DNA of 64,000 nucleotides from Schistocerca nitens. Taxonomy: Eukaryota; Arthropoda; Insecta; Orthoptera; Acrididae. Location of the stretch: assembly GCF_023898315.1 (NCBI RefSeq), contig NC_064616.1:545343602-545407601 (forward strand). Reading direction: 5' to 3'. Positions 45,635 through 57,605 of the stretch are shown here, piece by piece (position 1 is the first letter of the stretch; the number at the start of each line of letters is the position of its first letter). The notes below the pieces were generated by a model. It had not been told where the DNA came from. It saw nothing but the letters and a program-made list of their open reading frames with translations, and did no database searches. A program made the position numbers and the translations under genes.

Positions 45635-45770
45635 TCTGCTCTCTCACGATGTCTAATATCTACTGAGGTCGCTGATATAGATTACCTGGCAGTAGGTGGC
45701 AGCAGAATGCACCTAATATGGGGAACTTATGTTTTTGGGGGTGTCCGAATACTTTTAATCACATAGTGTA

Positions 45771-46352
45771 TGTCCCCTCATTACGCTCTGCTTTCTGGCC
45801 TTCCAGCTGATAACTCGATCTGGCATCTTGCCAGTCTTCGTCCCTACTTCTTTCTCCCTTTCTTCTTTTTTGTCCCTTATCTCGCAATCGTTGAACTTTC
45901 GTAGACCTTTGGGTTTCCTTTCTCTGGGTTTTGCGCGGTGTGGTACCTCAGACCTGCAGTCATTTTGACCTGTCTTGTCGGCGAGAAAGAGCAGACGACC
46001 TAGTAGTTATATCCCTTTAATCATCCAATCAGTGTAGCACCTTAGTTTCTTAATAATCCATATACCTTTTCATAATTCGTAGCAGTCATTGTGACATGAC
46101 GCTGTTTGTCAACCACGTTAACCTTTTGTTTTTCAAATGGCGTACACCAAATCATGTCTTCTTTCAGATGAAAATGCGACTTATTGAGTGACTTCAATGG
46201 CGTGATCGCGAGCTCACGGTTTTAATTTGGTTTAGTGTAGTGTCAAGCACAGCAGAATATAATAAAGTAGATTACTCCCGATTGTTTTAGCCCTAGTGTC
46301 GATCCGTAGTCTTCTTTTAATGATCTATCTCTTGAAAAATCAAAATATATAC
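45771..46352. other. No gene recognised
   Basis: Pyrimidine-rich stretches near 45830-45890. No supported feature. Confidence 0.5.
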
Positions 46353-49022
46353 TGTAAGCAGGCTGTTTATGTTTTCTTATTGGCAACGTTACGTAGCGCT
46401 CTGTATGAAAATCACTGGCTGTGCTGTGTGCAGTCTGTGGCTAACCTTCACAGGAACTGCATTCATAACTTTCTTTTCAAGTACTTGGTAATTTATTTTG
46501 TAGAATAAGTTGTGGTGCACCACTTTAATGACATAGATATTAAGATGTGAATAGACATTTCCCTTATCTGCATTGTTGTCTTTACTGTAATATTATTCTA
46601 CTTGAGCTTTGTCATGTTTAGATACAATTTATTGCTTTTGCTTCTGCTGTTTGCCAGGCATAGTGCTACTAAATTTCACTTTGCATTACTCTGTTAAGCC
46701 AGTTTTACTACTGATTTATTTTTCTTGTTTGCTGCTCATTGCGTAATATTAGTTGTAATATTGCTGCTTGCTTGGCCAATTTGAATATTTTGTCATTGCT
46801 GTTTGTGTTAATTGTTTTGTACTGCTGCATTGCCTCGTCCCTTAGTTTAGCATCTGAGCTCAGTAGATTTAAGTTAGCTTAAGATGGGGTAGGCTATATG
46901 AGAGAACGAGTTATGATGAATTGGAAGAAATGCATTGAGAAGCTGTAAGAAAATGGTTTGGCCAAAAAAAAAAGTATTTTGAAAGAGAATATGAACCAAA
47001 AATGTAGGAATTAGGGACAACAGGTTTAGGTAGGATTTTCTTGGAAATAAATAATGAGGTAAGAAATATGTGAACATATAAATACAGAAAGCATGCTTGG
47101 ATAGGATTTTTTTTGGTGGAAACAAATGTTGAAATAAGACGAAAGATCTATGGAATGAAGTTTTGGGTTGGACTGCAGTACCAAATGTTACACTGAAAAC
47201 AAACCCTGTCCTTTCCTCCTGTGTTATTCTGGTATGTGTTTGTGCACCCTTGTGTATTTGTGTTTTTCCTGTCTTTATGTGTTTAGCTGATGATAGCAAT
47301 GTTGTAGAATTTTTCTAATACTATGTTATTTACTTTGTAAAGATGTTTGGACATTATTTATTCTGTTTTGTTGCTCATATGTGAAGGTGATGTTTCAAAA
47401 GTTCTTCTGATCTTTATGTATGTACTTATGCCATAATTCCTGTAACACTGATGTATATGTATATTTCTATTCTTTTGTAAAGCCTGTTTTACTACAAATG
47501 TTATCTGTACTATTATGTTCTTTAATGATGTATTTTGTACCTTTGTTATTGTATTCTTATGTTATAAAATTGTAATTGACACCAGTTCATCAAATTAAGT
47601 AACTTGTAAGTTACATTTCACTGCACACGTTTCTGTTGGTCATAGTATATGGACAATATGTGATAAGTAGGGACTGTTAGTGTTTGTGTTAATAATTCAG
47701 CAAGGGACTGGATAACAGCATTGCTGGTTCTAAGGACAATTCCAAAAACTGTGTGAGTGCACAAGTGGTGGTTTATGGACTTGCTATATTCTCCGCAAGA
47801 CCCTTCAATGGTGATTGTCCACCTGCACAGTCGCAGCAGATGGCTGCTGGCCATCTCTACAAGGACTACAGTGGGTCTACACCTTTGATGATCCATCAAT
47901 ACCATAATTTCTACAAGGACTGCAGTGGGTCTGCACCTCTGGTGGCCCACCAATACCACAATCTCTACCAGGGCTACAGTGGGTCTGCACCTTTGATCTC
48001 TCACCAATACCATACTCTCTACCAGAACTACAGTGGGTCTGCTCTTTGATGACCTACCTACCAGTATACTTCAAAACTTCGACTGACTCTGCGGTGGGTT
48101 TGCTCTGTTGTGGCCCATTACCTGTGAGCATGTCAAGAGTCAGCACTGTCTTTCCGTTGGAAGGACAACACTGCTCCTTCAAGAATGCATGGAAATCCAC
48201 TACTTCCGTGTGCATTTTGTTTTACTGCTCAGACTTTGAGAAAAACACTGCAATTTTACTGTGAAGAATGATCAGGACTGTGTCTATAGACTGCGAGAAA
48301 ATTTTAGCCTTTGACCAACATTGTATCAATAAGTGCGTGCCTTTGATTTCTTTGTTATTGTAATTATGAAAATTTTTTTCAAATCTGAATTGGCCACTGC
48401 CCAAAACAACTTGTAAAATATTTTGTGGGGAGCATGGGGGCTATGTAAGTAGGCTGTTTATGTTTTATTATTGGCAACGTTACGTAGCGCTCTGTATGAA
48501 AATCACTGGCTGTGCTGTGTGCAGTCTGTGGCTAGTTTGCATTGTTGTTTGTCATTGTAGTGTTGGGCAGCGGCAGCTGGATGTGAACAGCGCGTAACGT
48601 TGCGCAGTTGGAGGTGAGCCGCCAGCAGTGGTGGATGTGGGGAGAGAAATGGCGGAGTTTTGATATTTGTAAGAATGGATGTTATGAACTCCTATGTATA
48701 TTATGATCTTTCAACACTATTAAGGTAAATACATTGTTTGTTCTCTACTAAAATCTTTCATTTGCTAACTATGCCTATCAGTAGTTAGTGCCTTCCGTAG
48801 TTTGAATCTTTTATTTAGCTGGTAGTAGTGGCGCTAGCTGTATTGCAGTAGTTCGAGTAACCAAGATTTTTGTGAGGTAAGTGATTTGTGAAACGTATAG
48901 GTTAATGTTAGTCAGGGCCATTCTCTTGTCGGGATTTTTGAAAGTCAGATTGCGTTGCGCAAAAAAATATTGTGTGTCAGTTTAAGCACAGTCTTGTATA
49001 ATTGTTGAAAGGGGACGTTTCA
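46353..49022 (+). mobile_element. LTR element with remnant 5' LTR
   Basis: The 3' LTR (48444-49022, TGTAAG...TTTCA) is complete. Its first 91 bp recur at 46353-46443 with only about two differences, after which the 5' copy breaks off. A purine-rich tract (about 48425-48440) stands directly before the 3' LTR and gives the + orientation. A possible 4-bp target duplication, atac, lies at 46349-46352 and 49023-49026. The 2.0-kb interior shows no gag or pol motifs, so it is probably non-autonomous. Confidence 0.72.
47753..48049 (+). CDS. 18-residue tandem-repeat ORF in LTR element
   Basis: An open frame of 98 codons. From about 47858 it is built of a 54-bp unit repeated four times (cagtgggt marks at 47869, 47923, 47977, 48031), a fifth decayed unit following at about 48091. 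Each unit encodes 18 residues of the pattern YSGSAPL--HQYH-LYQ-. Tyr, Ser, Gly and His richness suggests a low-complexity protein, but there is no start or family evidence. The opposite strand is also open over the repeats (47618-48013), because a period divisible by three preserves frames on both strands, so coding is not proven. Confidence 0.35.
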   Translation: MSAQVVVYGLAIFSARPFNGDCPPAQSQQMAAGHLYKDYSGSTPLMIHQYHNFYKDCSGSAPLVAHQYHNLYQGYSGSAPLISHQYHTLYQNYSGSAL

Positions 49023-50486
49023 ATACCAATTTTTCCCCGGCGATACAAGCGGCCGCACCTTATATTATAAAATGCAAAAAATTATTTTGGTCCACATCCT
49101 ACAATTACCAGCATCTACACTTCATATTTCGAATTAGAAGAGAAGAATAAATTTATCTCAGATGAGATTTTGGTGTGGATGGACTACAATAAAAGCTTGC
49201 AACTTTCCACTTAATTGCTTTCTAGTTGGAGATGAAAAACAGCAGGTGCTGAAAAACATAATTACATTTATAGATGTTTCTGTGCCTTAGTTTGACTAAT
49301 ACGTGAGATGTGCATTTTTAATGTTTTCGCTTTTGTAGTTCATTGCAAGTACTGTACAATACCACATGCTGTAAGTAATTACATGCTTTAGATTTCCACT
49401 AGCTCAACTTTCAAATAACTGTTTATAGCTCTTGCGAATAGTATTCATTTTAGGAAATTCATGTACTGAAACCAAAGCTAAGTGGAACTACGTTTCAATG
49501 CATGCTTTTCTGGATCATTCGATGACAAAACTACGACGTTCTCGGCGTCTCAAAGGTGCTTACATTCCGGTTTTTTTTTTACTTTAACTGGAAGAAAAAT
49601 GCGCGGATTCAGCATAGCCCCAAACACTGCCAAACAGGTAAATTAATTACGGTCAACTGTTTTGTTACATCGTGATGCAGTTCAAACCAGTTTAAAGGAT
49701 ACGATCTATGCGTCACAGTTTGTTGCTGCATAGTTCTTTTCCCCGCGTTGTGGACTTGCTGCAGCGCCAAGGGATCCACACTCTTTCACAGCTGAACGGT
49801 CAAAATAAGACAGGTGCTGCCAGAGGTGTTGCGCCACTATCCAATTAGTGCCATCATACACAACAATGATTTCATTGTTCTTTTTGTTTTGTTTTCACAT
49901 TTTTGTGTCTCATCGAATTTTGAGGCACATAAGTAATGGGCGGTTATGGCCTCGTCTTATGAATGCTGAAAGACAGTTAGGAGAGTTTTCTCCCTAAGTC
50001 CTTCAGAAACGATTAACAATACGTTTCAGTATGAGCTGAAACACATGGAAGACGAAAATTTCAAAACAGAATATATTTTTACGGGAGTACAACACAAGAA
50101 GCGAAGTTTGTCTGTGGCAATGAAATAAGGTGAACTAGTGCACAGTCATTGTTTTAAAGCAGAACTTTTTACTGAACTCACTGTCTCCTATTCATTATAG
50201 ACAAGCGCTTGCTTTTTAAGTTTTACAAATATTTTTCTCTGAAGAGGAAGGGAGTATACTAAACGTCTGAGAGTCGTCACGAAGTGGTACGTGACGTCGT
50301 TTTTAGTGACGTCATGGTGTGCGTTCACCACAGGTAATTTGTCCTTTTCGAGTTTTAAAACTTCTTCTTCAAAGATTGGCCCACTACTTTTTTCTTTTTT
50401 TCTAGTGATTCCGTTCTTCACAACACATTGACATCTGGTAAGGACGCTTTTCGCTCCCACATGTATGCTATCATGCACTGCATGAA
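49023..50486. other. Unassigned; contains one copy of a diverged direct repeat
   Basis: Sequence at 49796-49936 (from ggtcaaaataagacaggtgc, through acacaacaatgatttcatt) recurs in diverged form at 51167-51303. An open - strand frame at 50188-50493 (101 residues, charged, EEEVLKLEKDKLPVVNAHHD) has no recognisable domain. Confidence 0.5.
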
Positions 50487-50566
50487 TGGACATGTTAGAA
50501 ATTAAATAAATAAATAAATAAATATATATATATATATATTTATTTATTTAATTTCTAACATGTCCA
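50487..50566. repeat. Near-perfect palindrome
   Basis: The left arm from 50487 (tggacatgttagaaattaaa, then a taaa repeat) is the exact inverse of the right arm ending 50566, with a TA-rich centre. It would form an 80-nt hairpin with about 30 paired bases or more per arm. A GT microsatellite follows at about 50571-50593. Confidence 0.9.
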
Positions 50567-51166
50567 CATATATGTGTGTGTGTGTGTGTGTGTGACGATT
50601 TTGCGGTGAGTTCGGAGGGTGCATACACATGCAGAAAGAGGTGCTCTGTGCCAAAACACTACAAACAGTGCTTCATGAAACATGAGCTATAGTAATACAC
50701 TATAATCAGTGCAGGTTATCAGATAAAGCTTTCCAAAAATGATAGAATACCAGGGAAAGAGTATTTTGGTGTAGAGTTGATGCTGTAACTGTTCTACAAC
50801 TTAAATGTTAAGAAATGTGTCCATAAAATAAAATAAAATATAATATGAACTGTTTCCCGTGTTCAGTGAGAGCTATTGACGAAAACAGCAAGATGAGTGA
50901 CAAAGGCTGATTAACATTTGGTGTGATATTTCTGACAAAACAGATGGGAGACATGTGATACGTTTACTGCAGAGCTTCAAGTGTAGCTCCACCGGCATGC
51001 ACCGGCCGCCGGCTCAAGAGGGGGATAGTCAGGATTCTGGCTGTGGCCCGCGCCGCTCGGTTCGGTTATTGCTGTGCAGGCCCGGCCGCAGCGCTAGTGT
51101 GAACACTGCACTGCAAATCAAAGGGTTTACAATCGAGGCGCGTCCTAGCCAGCCCTAGCCCGAAAG

Positions 51167-51303
51167 GTCATAATAACACAGGTGATGCCAGAGGTGTTTC
51201 CCCGCTATCCAATTACTGCCATATTACACAACAATGATTTCATTATTAGTTTGGCATTGTTTTCACACTTTTGTGTCTCATAGAATTTTGAAGCTCATAA
51301 ATT
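51167..51303 (+). repeat. Second copy of a diverged direct repeat
   Basis: Aligns with 49796-49936 (caggtg-tgccagaggtgtt, ctatccaatta-tgccat, acacaacaatgatttcatt, then tttgtgtctcat-gaattttga). Same orientation, 1.37 kb apart. It could be decayed LTRs of an unrecognised element or a local duplication. Confidence 0.75.
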
Positions 51304-52440
51304 TTGAGGCCCATCAAGTCTCAGCCTGGAGTGCAGGGTGAACACACTCGTAAGATGTGACGTAGCGGCGACAAACTGAAGATGGCACTGTAGAGGCTGC
51401 GCTCAAGAAGACACTTTTTGCTGTATGCTGTTACCCTGTCCGCAAACCCTATTCCCCTATCTTGATTTCAGAGCGTGGGGAAAGAAGCAAAGTTGACAGG
51501 TTCACCAACAGTGATAATGAACACATTCTAAGCACCACGTGTGAAAATCAGAGGTAGCCGAAGTGTGCTCGTCTCATAGGAAGAACTCCTTCTCTTATTG
51601 GCGTGAAGAGGAAAAAGTGGTGTGTCTTATTGGTGGGAAGAGGGAAAAGTAGCGATATGATGTTAGTGACTAGTAATAACTACATGTATACGACGAGCGA
51701 TGGATCACAACAGCGAACTCGCCACTACCTGCACGGCTCTATTCCGCCAGTATTACTTCGGCTGTCAAAAACTGCTATATGTCCACACCCACGGGCTATT
51801 CCGTGGAGAAAGAAAAACTGATAAAGAATTAATCCGATTGGAGCATACATCATTTTATTACCACTTAATGTACTGTTTTCTCCATAATGTTAGGATACCT
51901 CTTTTACTATCTTGGATACATTGAGTGCTTTCAGTAGCACTAATTAGGTTTCTGTGTTTTTCATGCATTGCCGAAGTTATTGAAGAAAAATAGATATCAG
52001 CCAAATTGAATCCTTTGGAAATGACATGGCCAGTTTCCTTCTGCATCTTTGCTCTCTCAGGGTCCCATCATCTAAGTAGTTTTCATTATTCTCTCTTTCC
52101 TCCCTTCAGAAAACCAACACACATATACTCTCTCTCACTTTCTGGGTCTGTGTAGGAGGGTAGTTAAACATTTAGCACGCTTCTGAAGGGAAGGGTTGGA
52201 ACCATTTGAATCTTCCATTATGATTACAATGTGAGTGCGCTTACAGGTGCTCCCAGTAGTGACGCAATAGCTGTTTGAATTAGCGATCTTATTGCCTAAC
52301 TTGATTTGCTTAATTTTTCAGTGATAAGGTGTTTATAAAAATGCTTCCAGGTGAACACATGTATGAAAAAGAAGAAAGAAAGATTAGAGTTTAATGTTCT
52401 ATCGAAAGCGATGTCATTAGAGAGTAGCAGATTGATGGTT
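51304..52440. other. No gene recognised
   Basis: Frames 51603-51821 and 51700-51924 overlap and show no motif. Confidence 0.5.
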
Positions 52441-52445
52441 TTTGT

Positions 52446-52607
52446 TAAGGATGGGGAAGGAAATAGGCCGTGGCCTTTCAAAGGAATTATCCCGACATTT
52501 GTCTGTAGTGATTTAGGAAAACATTTATCTTACTGACGAGACGACGATTTCAACCATTACCGTCATGAAAGTGAGTCCAGTGTGCTAACCACTGTGCCAC
52601 TTCACTC
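52446..52607 (-). mobile_element. Second SINE family, 3'-truncated decayed copy
   Basis: Inverted copy of the family at 29076-29317: ggccgtggcctttcaaagga, then tgatttaggaaaa, gatttcaacc (box B) and gtgctaaccactgtgccact (box A). The hairpin and tail that would lie to the left are missing. Confidence 0.75.
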
Positions 52608-53930
52608 TTTGTGAACTTGTGACAATCCTCTCTAATAACAATAATGGAAGTGAGGCTGCCAATTATATTCATTGTCTCTCTCAATCAATTCTGATTATGT
52701 ACATAAGGATAAGTTAATAATTTTGTACAAGCATCAAAACTGTCTCCTTGTACCAAAAACAATTTCAAATTGCTATTCTGAGCTATGGGTTGAAGTAAGG
52801 GTTAATAGATACAAATAGGTAACGACAGGACAGGCTCCTAAGCAAGCTCAGAGAAATGTACTCCCACACCTGACATGTGAAAAACACCACACGAACTGAC
52901 GTGCTGCTGGTGGTGCTACGTTTATTACCACTGGAACTAGCAATGATGAAATGAGATACACAAGCTTTGTTCAAGAAGGGCGAATATGATATGCTAAAGA
53001 ACATACTGGGCTCAAGAGCCACTTAAAACAAGGAAATACAGTCACACATTGATAGAGAAATGAAAGAAACCTGGGACCACCTAAAATCGGGGTGGATAAC
53101 CTACTAGTTCCTTCCCAACATAAAAAGAAGGCTCAAGAATGTCATACTTCTTTCTGAACAAGGAAGCTACGTATTACCTTTCGGGACATGATCCATATGC
53201 CCGTTACTAACTAAAAATTTGGCAACATAGCACATATATTTATCACTACACTTGTTTATAACATGGTAAGGAATGTGGAGCTTTGGCACAAACTGGACTT
53301 CCTGACAGCTAAATTAGCTTTCGATGAGTATGTCTACATGGTCTAGACAGACAATAAAGAAGGGGCCATAGCTCATGATAAAGAGAGCACACAACAGGAG
53401 AACATCCGCATACAACTTTCCAGACTCAGCCACGCGATAGTCTTGGGGATGACCAGGAAGGATTCCCTGAGACACTGACAGATATCGCCCAATCTCGTCA
53501 AACTTGGGTAGCATTCTGAGATGTGCCTTTGTATGCCAGGGGCTAATCACCCTAACAAATTGGAAAATCTAATATCATCGTGATACCAAGTATTGGAATG
53601 TAATGAATAGCATAGTGTTGTGTTGTATAATATAGTGCAATGACGAATGATAGATTTCAGAATTTGTAATATAGTATTGTAGCATAGTACATGAGACCAG
53701 TGGCATGTGCCTTCTAGATTTCAGATGTATCTGTGCATCTAATGGAAAAGTGGTAATCTATAGATATTTTAAATTGGGGAGACATTTTAGCTATTTTCAA
53801 CAACATAATGCCCAGTTATACTGACTCATTTGAAATTATGTTAAAATTTTATAATTGCAATATTTGGCGTGTTCTTAGACCTAGAAAACCGACTAAAGGA
53901 AAATGGCAAATAAATAATAAATAAATTCAT
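52608..53930. other. No gene recognised
   Basis: AT-rich. Frames 52783-53022 and 53314-53550 (- strand) show no domain. Confidence 0.45.
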
Positions 53931-53934
53931 CACT

Positions 53935-54290
53935 GTTGTGGTGGTCTTTAGTCGGAAGACTGACTTGATGCAACCCTCGGAATCTGTCTCAGGCAGGATC
54001 TTCATTTGCACATAACTAATTCAAACTGCATCTACTTGAACCTGCTTATTATACTCAAGCATCAGGTCCCCTCTACAATTGGTAACCCCGACTCTTCCCT
54101 CAATCATCAAAGTCACTGTTACCAGTACTTCATCTTTCAGGATGAGTACTATCAGCTTAACCCTACTTCTAGTCAACTTTTGCCAAAAATTTCGTTTCTT
54201 CCTGATTCATTTCTACGTCTCTTCAGTAGGCATCCAGCCTATTCATGTAACCTTCAGCATTCTTATGTAGCAACACATGTAAATGATAAG
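53935..54290 (-). pseudogene. LINE C-terminal fragment
   Basis: On the - strand from about 54285, a frame reads CYIRMLKVT-IGWMPTEET, then RKKRNFWQKLTRSRVKLIVL, the C-terminal region of LINE ORF2 proteins that follows the RT (pattern C-RR-LKI-W---T-EEVL). It ends near 53940 (GCIKSVFRLKT). A few stops but largely one phase. It abuts the truncated 5' side of the errantivirus-like element. Confidence 0.72.
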
Positions 54291-54384
54291 TAAGTGCACC
54301 ATGGACTACTACACGTGTAAGATTTTTCAAGCGAGGCAGTGACATGGAGAGCCAATTGCGCTGTGGGAAAGTCGAATTGACGAG

Positions 54385-54828
54385 ATGCAGAGAGATTTCA
54401 GGGAGGCCGTAAACAGGGTCACCGCTCGAGATAACTTAAAGGGCTCAATAGAATTGGTCGATTCGTTAGGAAGAGCCCGTTTTATGCAAGAGTTAAGGAA
54501 CGACAGAATCCAAACGATAGTAAGAAGCAGAGGCGATGAAATTACGCTAGCGGCAGCAGTGGAGTTAGCACTGCCAGAGCAGAGTGCGGTACTGTCCATG
54601 AAAGAGAGGGGACTAGCTCCGAGAGCAACCTTTAACCATGGAAGGAAAACGGCGGAGAGCTCTAGAGATATTAAGGAATTAAAATGTTTCACCTGCGGTT
54701 TGAGAGGTCATATTGCGAGCAAGTGCAGGAAGAATAAGGCAGAGTGTAGAGTACGGGCAACGACGTGTAATGAATTCACCAACTTTTGCTATGGGTGCAA
54801 CCAGCCTGGGCACACCGATGTCGGGTGA
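54385..54828 (+). pseudogene. Gag C-terminal part with zinc knuckles
   Basis: The open frame shows a capsid-type helical region (SLGRARFMQELRNDRIQTI, AAAVELALPEQSAV) followed by a CCHC zinc knuckle (CFTCGLRGHIASKC) and a second (CYGCNQPGHTDVG) that ends where its final Cys should be. In phase the frame is open upstream to about 54340 and then meets a stop, so the N-terminal half of gag is absent. Gag would package element RNA. Same strand and order as the pol behind it. Confidence 0.82.
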
Positions 54829-55159
54829 GGCAAAGAAACAAAGAGATTTCAAAGGCAACCACAAGGAAAGCGATGGAAGTATACGGGAGTGTAGATGTCC
54901 ACATTGCTACTTACCAGGTGACTGTTGAGTCCCGTGTATAAGAGTAAAAGACGTAGCCGGCAGGGCCACTATGCTGAAGATTGTCATGAAGAGCCCTGGC
55001 ACGCCTGACGAAAAGACAGGCTGCCAGTATCTAGCAGAATCGGCGAAGTGGTGCAGCGAAACTAAGAGGCCGCAAGGCCGCACAGTTGGGGCTTGTTGCG
55101 ACAGGTAAAACCTCATTTAGGGTAATAGACTGCGCAACAGAGAGCGATGTTTTAGTATT

Positions 55160-55559
55160 GTACTGCATAGAGTTAAAATGATATTTAAAGTTCCTGACAG
55201 ACACAGGAGCCCAGTTATGTTTACTTAAGATAACAAGTATTCCAGTGAAAATTGCAATTACAATAAATGTAGCAGACAGGCTTCGGCTGAAAGGTTTAAC
55301 AAGCGAAGCCGTGAGTACGATAGGTGCAGTAAGGATACACGTAAATGTGGAAGGTGCTGGAAACCTCGGGCACAAGTTCCATGTGTACGGATCGGGATTA
55401 GACATCCGGTACGACGGTTTAATAGGTAGAGATCTCTTAATAGAGCATAAGATCAAGTTAGACTATGCAGGGAAAGTAATAAGGCTGCAAGGGCGAGATA
55501 TACGCTTGACAGTAGAAGAAGAACCGAAGGGAAATGAGGTCTACTCGGATTCAGGATGA
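55160..55559 (+). pseudogene. Retropepsin-like protease
   Basis: The phase of frame 55245-55559 is open from upstream of its first Met and contains the catalytic Asp-Thr-Gly followed by Ala (55200-55208, LTDTGAQLCL context). The flap and C-terminal strand are suggested by GLDIRYDGLIGRDLL, the usual I-G-D-LL block. Catalytic residues are intact. A stop at 55557 and frameshifts separate it from gag and RT. It would process the polyprotein. Confidence 0.8.
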
Positions 55560-55592
55560 GGCGGGGAAATAGGGCCCCGAGAGGGAAGAATA

Positions 55593-56640
55593 ATGTTATT
55601 TAGTGTGGGTGGAAACGTACTACAAGAAAGCGAAAAAGAAATGATTATTCCAAGACAGGAAACTGCACAGGTGGTGCATGTACCTGAATCCTTGGTGAAA
55701 GTGCGAAATGTTAAATTCATAGTAAGTGCATTGAACTTGTCAGATGAGAAGGACAGAGAAAACTGCGTTATGTTCGAACTATCTACATTATGAATATAAG
55801 AGAATGCTGATGGGACTGAAGGGAGCCCCAGGATGTTTCCAGAGACTAATGAACATAGTTTTGGCAGATTTGCAAGGTGTGAAATGTTTTGTTTATTTGG
55901 ATGACATAGTATGTTGTGGGAAAAACCTGCAGAAGTATAACGAAAAGCTCCGGAAAATATTTGATAGCTTGCGAGAGCACAAATTGAAGCTTCAACCAGA
56001 CAAGTGTGAATTCATGAGGAAGAAAGTAATCTTCCTAGGTCACTGTATTACTGACAAAGGAAGAGCGCCGGATACGGCGAAGTAGGAGAAGGTAAAGTTC
56101 TTTCCACGGCCAGGAACAACGAAAGAATTAAAAGGCTTTCTCGGATTAATAGGCTGTTACCGCCGTTTCATTGCACAATTTAGCAAAATTGCAGAGCGAC
56201 TTCATGAGCTTTTAAAGAAAGGAGTAGGGTATAAGTGGGGAGAACAATAGAACAATGCTTTCGAAGAGCTGAAGGAGAAGCTGATAAATCCTCAGCTACT
56301 TCAGTACCCAGATTTCATGAAACCGTTTATTGTTACAACGGATGCGAGTAACGCTGCCCTGGGCCCTGTTATCGCAAGGGATGAAAATGGGCGAGGACAT
56401 GCCCGTTGCATATGCGTCTAGAGCATTGAACAAGGCAGAACAAAATTATAGCACAACAGAAAAGGAATTGTTGCCCATAGAGTATGCAGTAAAAGAGTTT
56501 TGACCACTTATATATCGACGAAGGTTTACAGTGGTAACAGACCACAAGCCACTGACACGGATATTCAGTGTAAAAGATCCGTGTTCGAGAGTCCTGAAGT
56601 GGAGACTAAAGCTTGAAGAGTATGACTAGGAGGTAACAGA
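55593..56640 (+). pseudogene. Reverse transcriptase and RNase H, N-terminal deletion
   Basis: A linker frame (55593-55793) runs into the RT at its middle: the region from the first RT block to just before the KTA block is missing. Frame 55744-56085 has GLKGAPGCFQRLMN and the intact catalytic YLDD (55894-55905), then the thumb (CEFMRKKVIFLGHCIT). After a stop at 56083-56085 the same phase gives TTKELKGFLGLIGCYRRFIA and then RNase H (VTTDASNAALG near 56340, with the first catalytic Asp). Further frameshifts follow. The deletion makes the enzyme inactive. Confidence 0.85.
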
Positions 56641-56849
56641 CTAACAAGGAAAGCTAAATAGTAATGCGGATGCGATAAGAAGAATAAGGCATGAAGGGAA
56701 GGAAGAGATAGATGCGAAACAGAATATGGGGACAGAGAAGATCTCTGTAGCACAAGCAAGTGTGGAACAAAATTACGTAAACGTGCGGCAAGTACAAGTG
56801 TCGGCTTAAATGGAACAGGAAGCAGATAGCGAAGACGAAATTAGTCCGG

Positions 56850-57605
56850 AGGAAAAGGAGATATACTGAAGGAAGTGCATGTTAATCCTTTGGGAGGGCA
56901 CCATAGAATGATCATGACATTAGAAAGAATCAAGACGTACAAGTGGTGACGCGGAATGAAGCGCGACATTGAAAATTACATACGGAAATGTACGTCAAGA
57001 CAGAAAAATAAAAACACGCAGATGAAGACAAAGATGCCTTTTCAGATTACAGACACTTCAGAGCCAGTATCTGAGAAATGGTCAGTGGATATAGTAGGTT
57101 CTCTAGATGTATCCGGCACAGGAAAAAGGTACATGTTAACATTTCAGGACGACTGAAGTAAGTTTATATAGCAGTTCCAATTGAAAGGGAAGATGCCGAG
57201 ACGGTAGCTGAAGCATTCGTGGAAAACATTGTATTTAGGTATAGAATTCCATCAGTATTATTAACGGATCAGAGTTCCAATTTTCTGAGCGACGTTTTTA
57301 AAAGAGTGTGTAAACTGTTGAAAGTTAAGCGTATACATACTACAGCTTATCACCCAGAATCAAATGGTGAGCTAGAAAGAAGTAATAGAACACTTGCAGA
57401 GTATCTCGGGTACTTTGTAACAGGTGATCAAAATTCTTGGGAAAAATGGGTGCCGTATGCAATTTTTGTGTTCAACACTACACCACACAGCAGCATAGGT
57501 TACACACCATTCGAACTACTATATGGGAAAAAAGGTCAACATACCAGGAGTACTTCAGCAGGAAGCACAACAGGTAAGCTACGATTAAAAATCATATATA
57601 AATAG
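56850..57605 (+). pseudogene. Integrase
   Basis: Zinc-binding HHCC region: HH in PLGGHHRMI and CTSR in NYIRKCTSRQKN, where the second Cys is replaced by Arg. The core follows in frames 56956-57156 and 57219-57605: WSVDIVGSLDVSG (first Asp), LLTDQSSNFLSDVF (second Asp), and ESNGELERSNRTLAEYL (Glu). The DDE triad is present but split by stops and at least one frameshift near 57150-57220. The C-terminal FNTTPHSSIGYTPFELLYGK block is typical of Gypsy integrases. Confidence 0.88.

Larger units (their letters stand above)
44335..45768 (-). mobile_element. Tc1-like transposon D, split by a SINE
   Basis: TA at 44333-44334 and 45769-45770. The right end, gtgtccgaatacttttaatc then acatagtg, is matched by a weaker inverted left end at 44335 (gcgatcaaaaggatccggac). 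Without the SINE it is about 1.23 kb. Same family as transposon B by terminal repeats and transposase. Confidence 0.85.

Noticed and set aside
47753..48060. CRISPR-like array
   Set aside because: The units are contiguous 54-bp tandem repeats without unique spacers.
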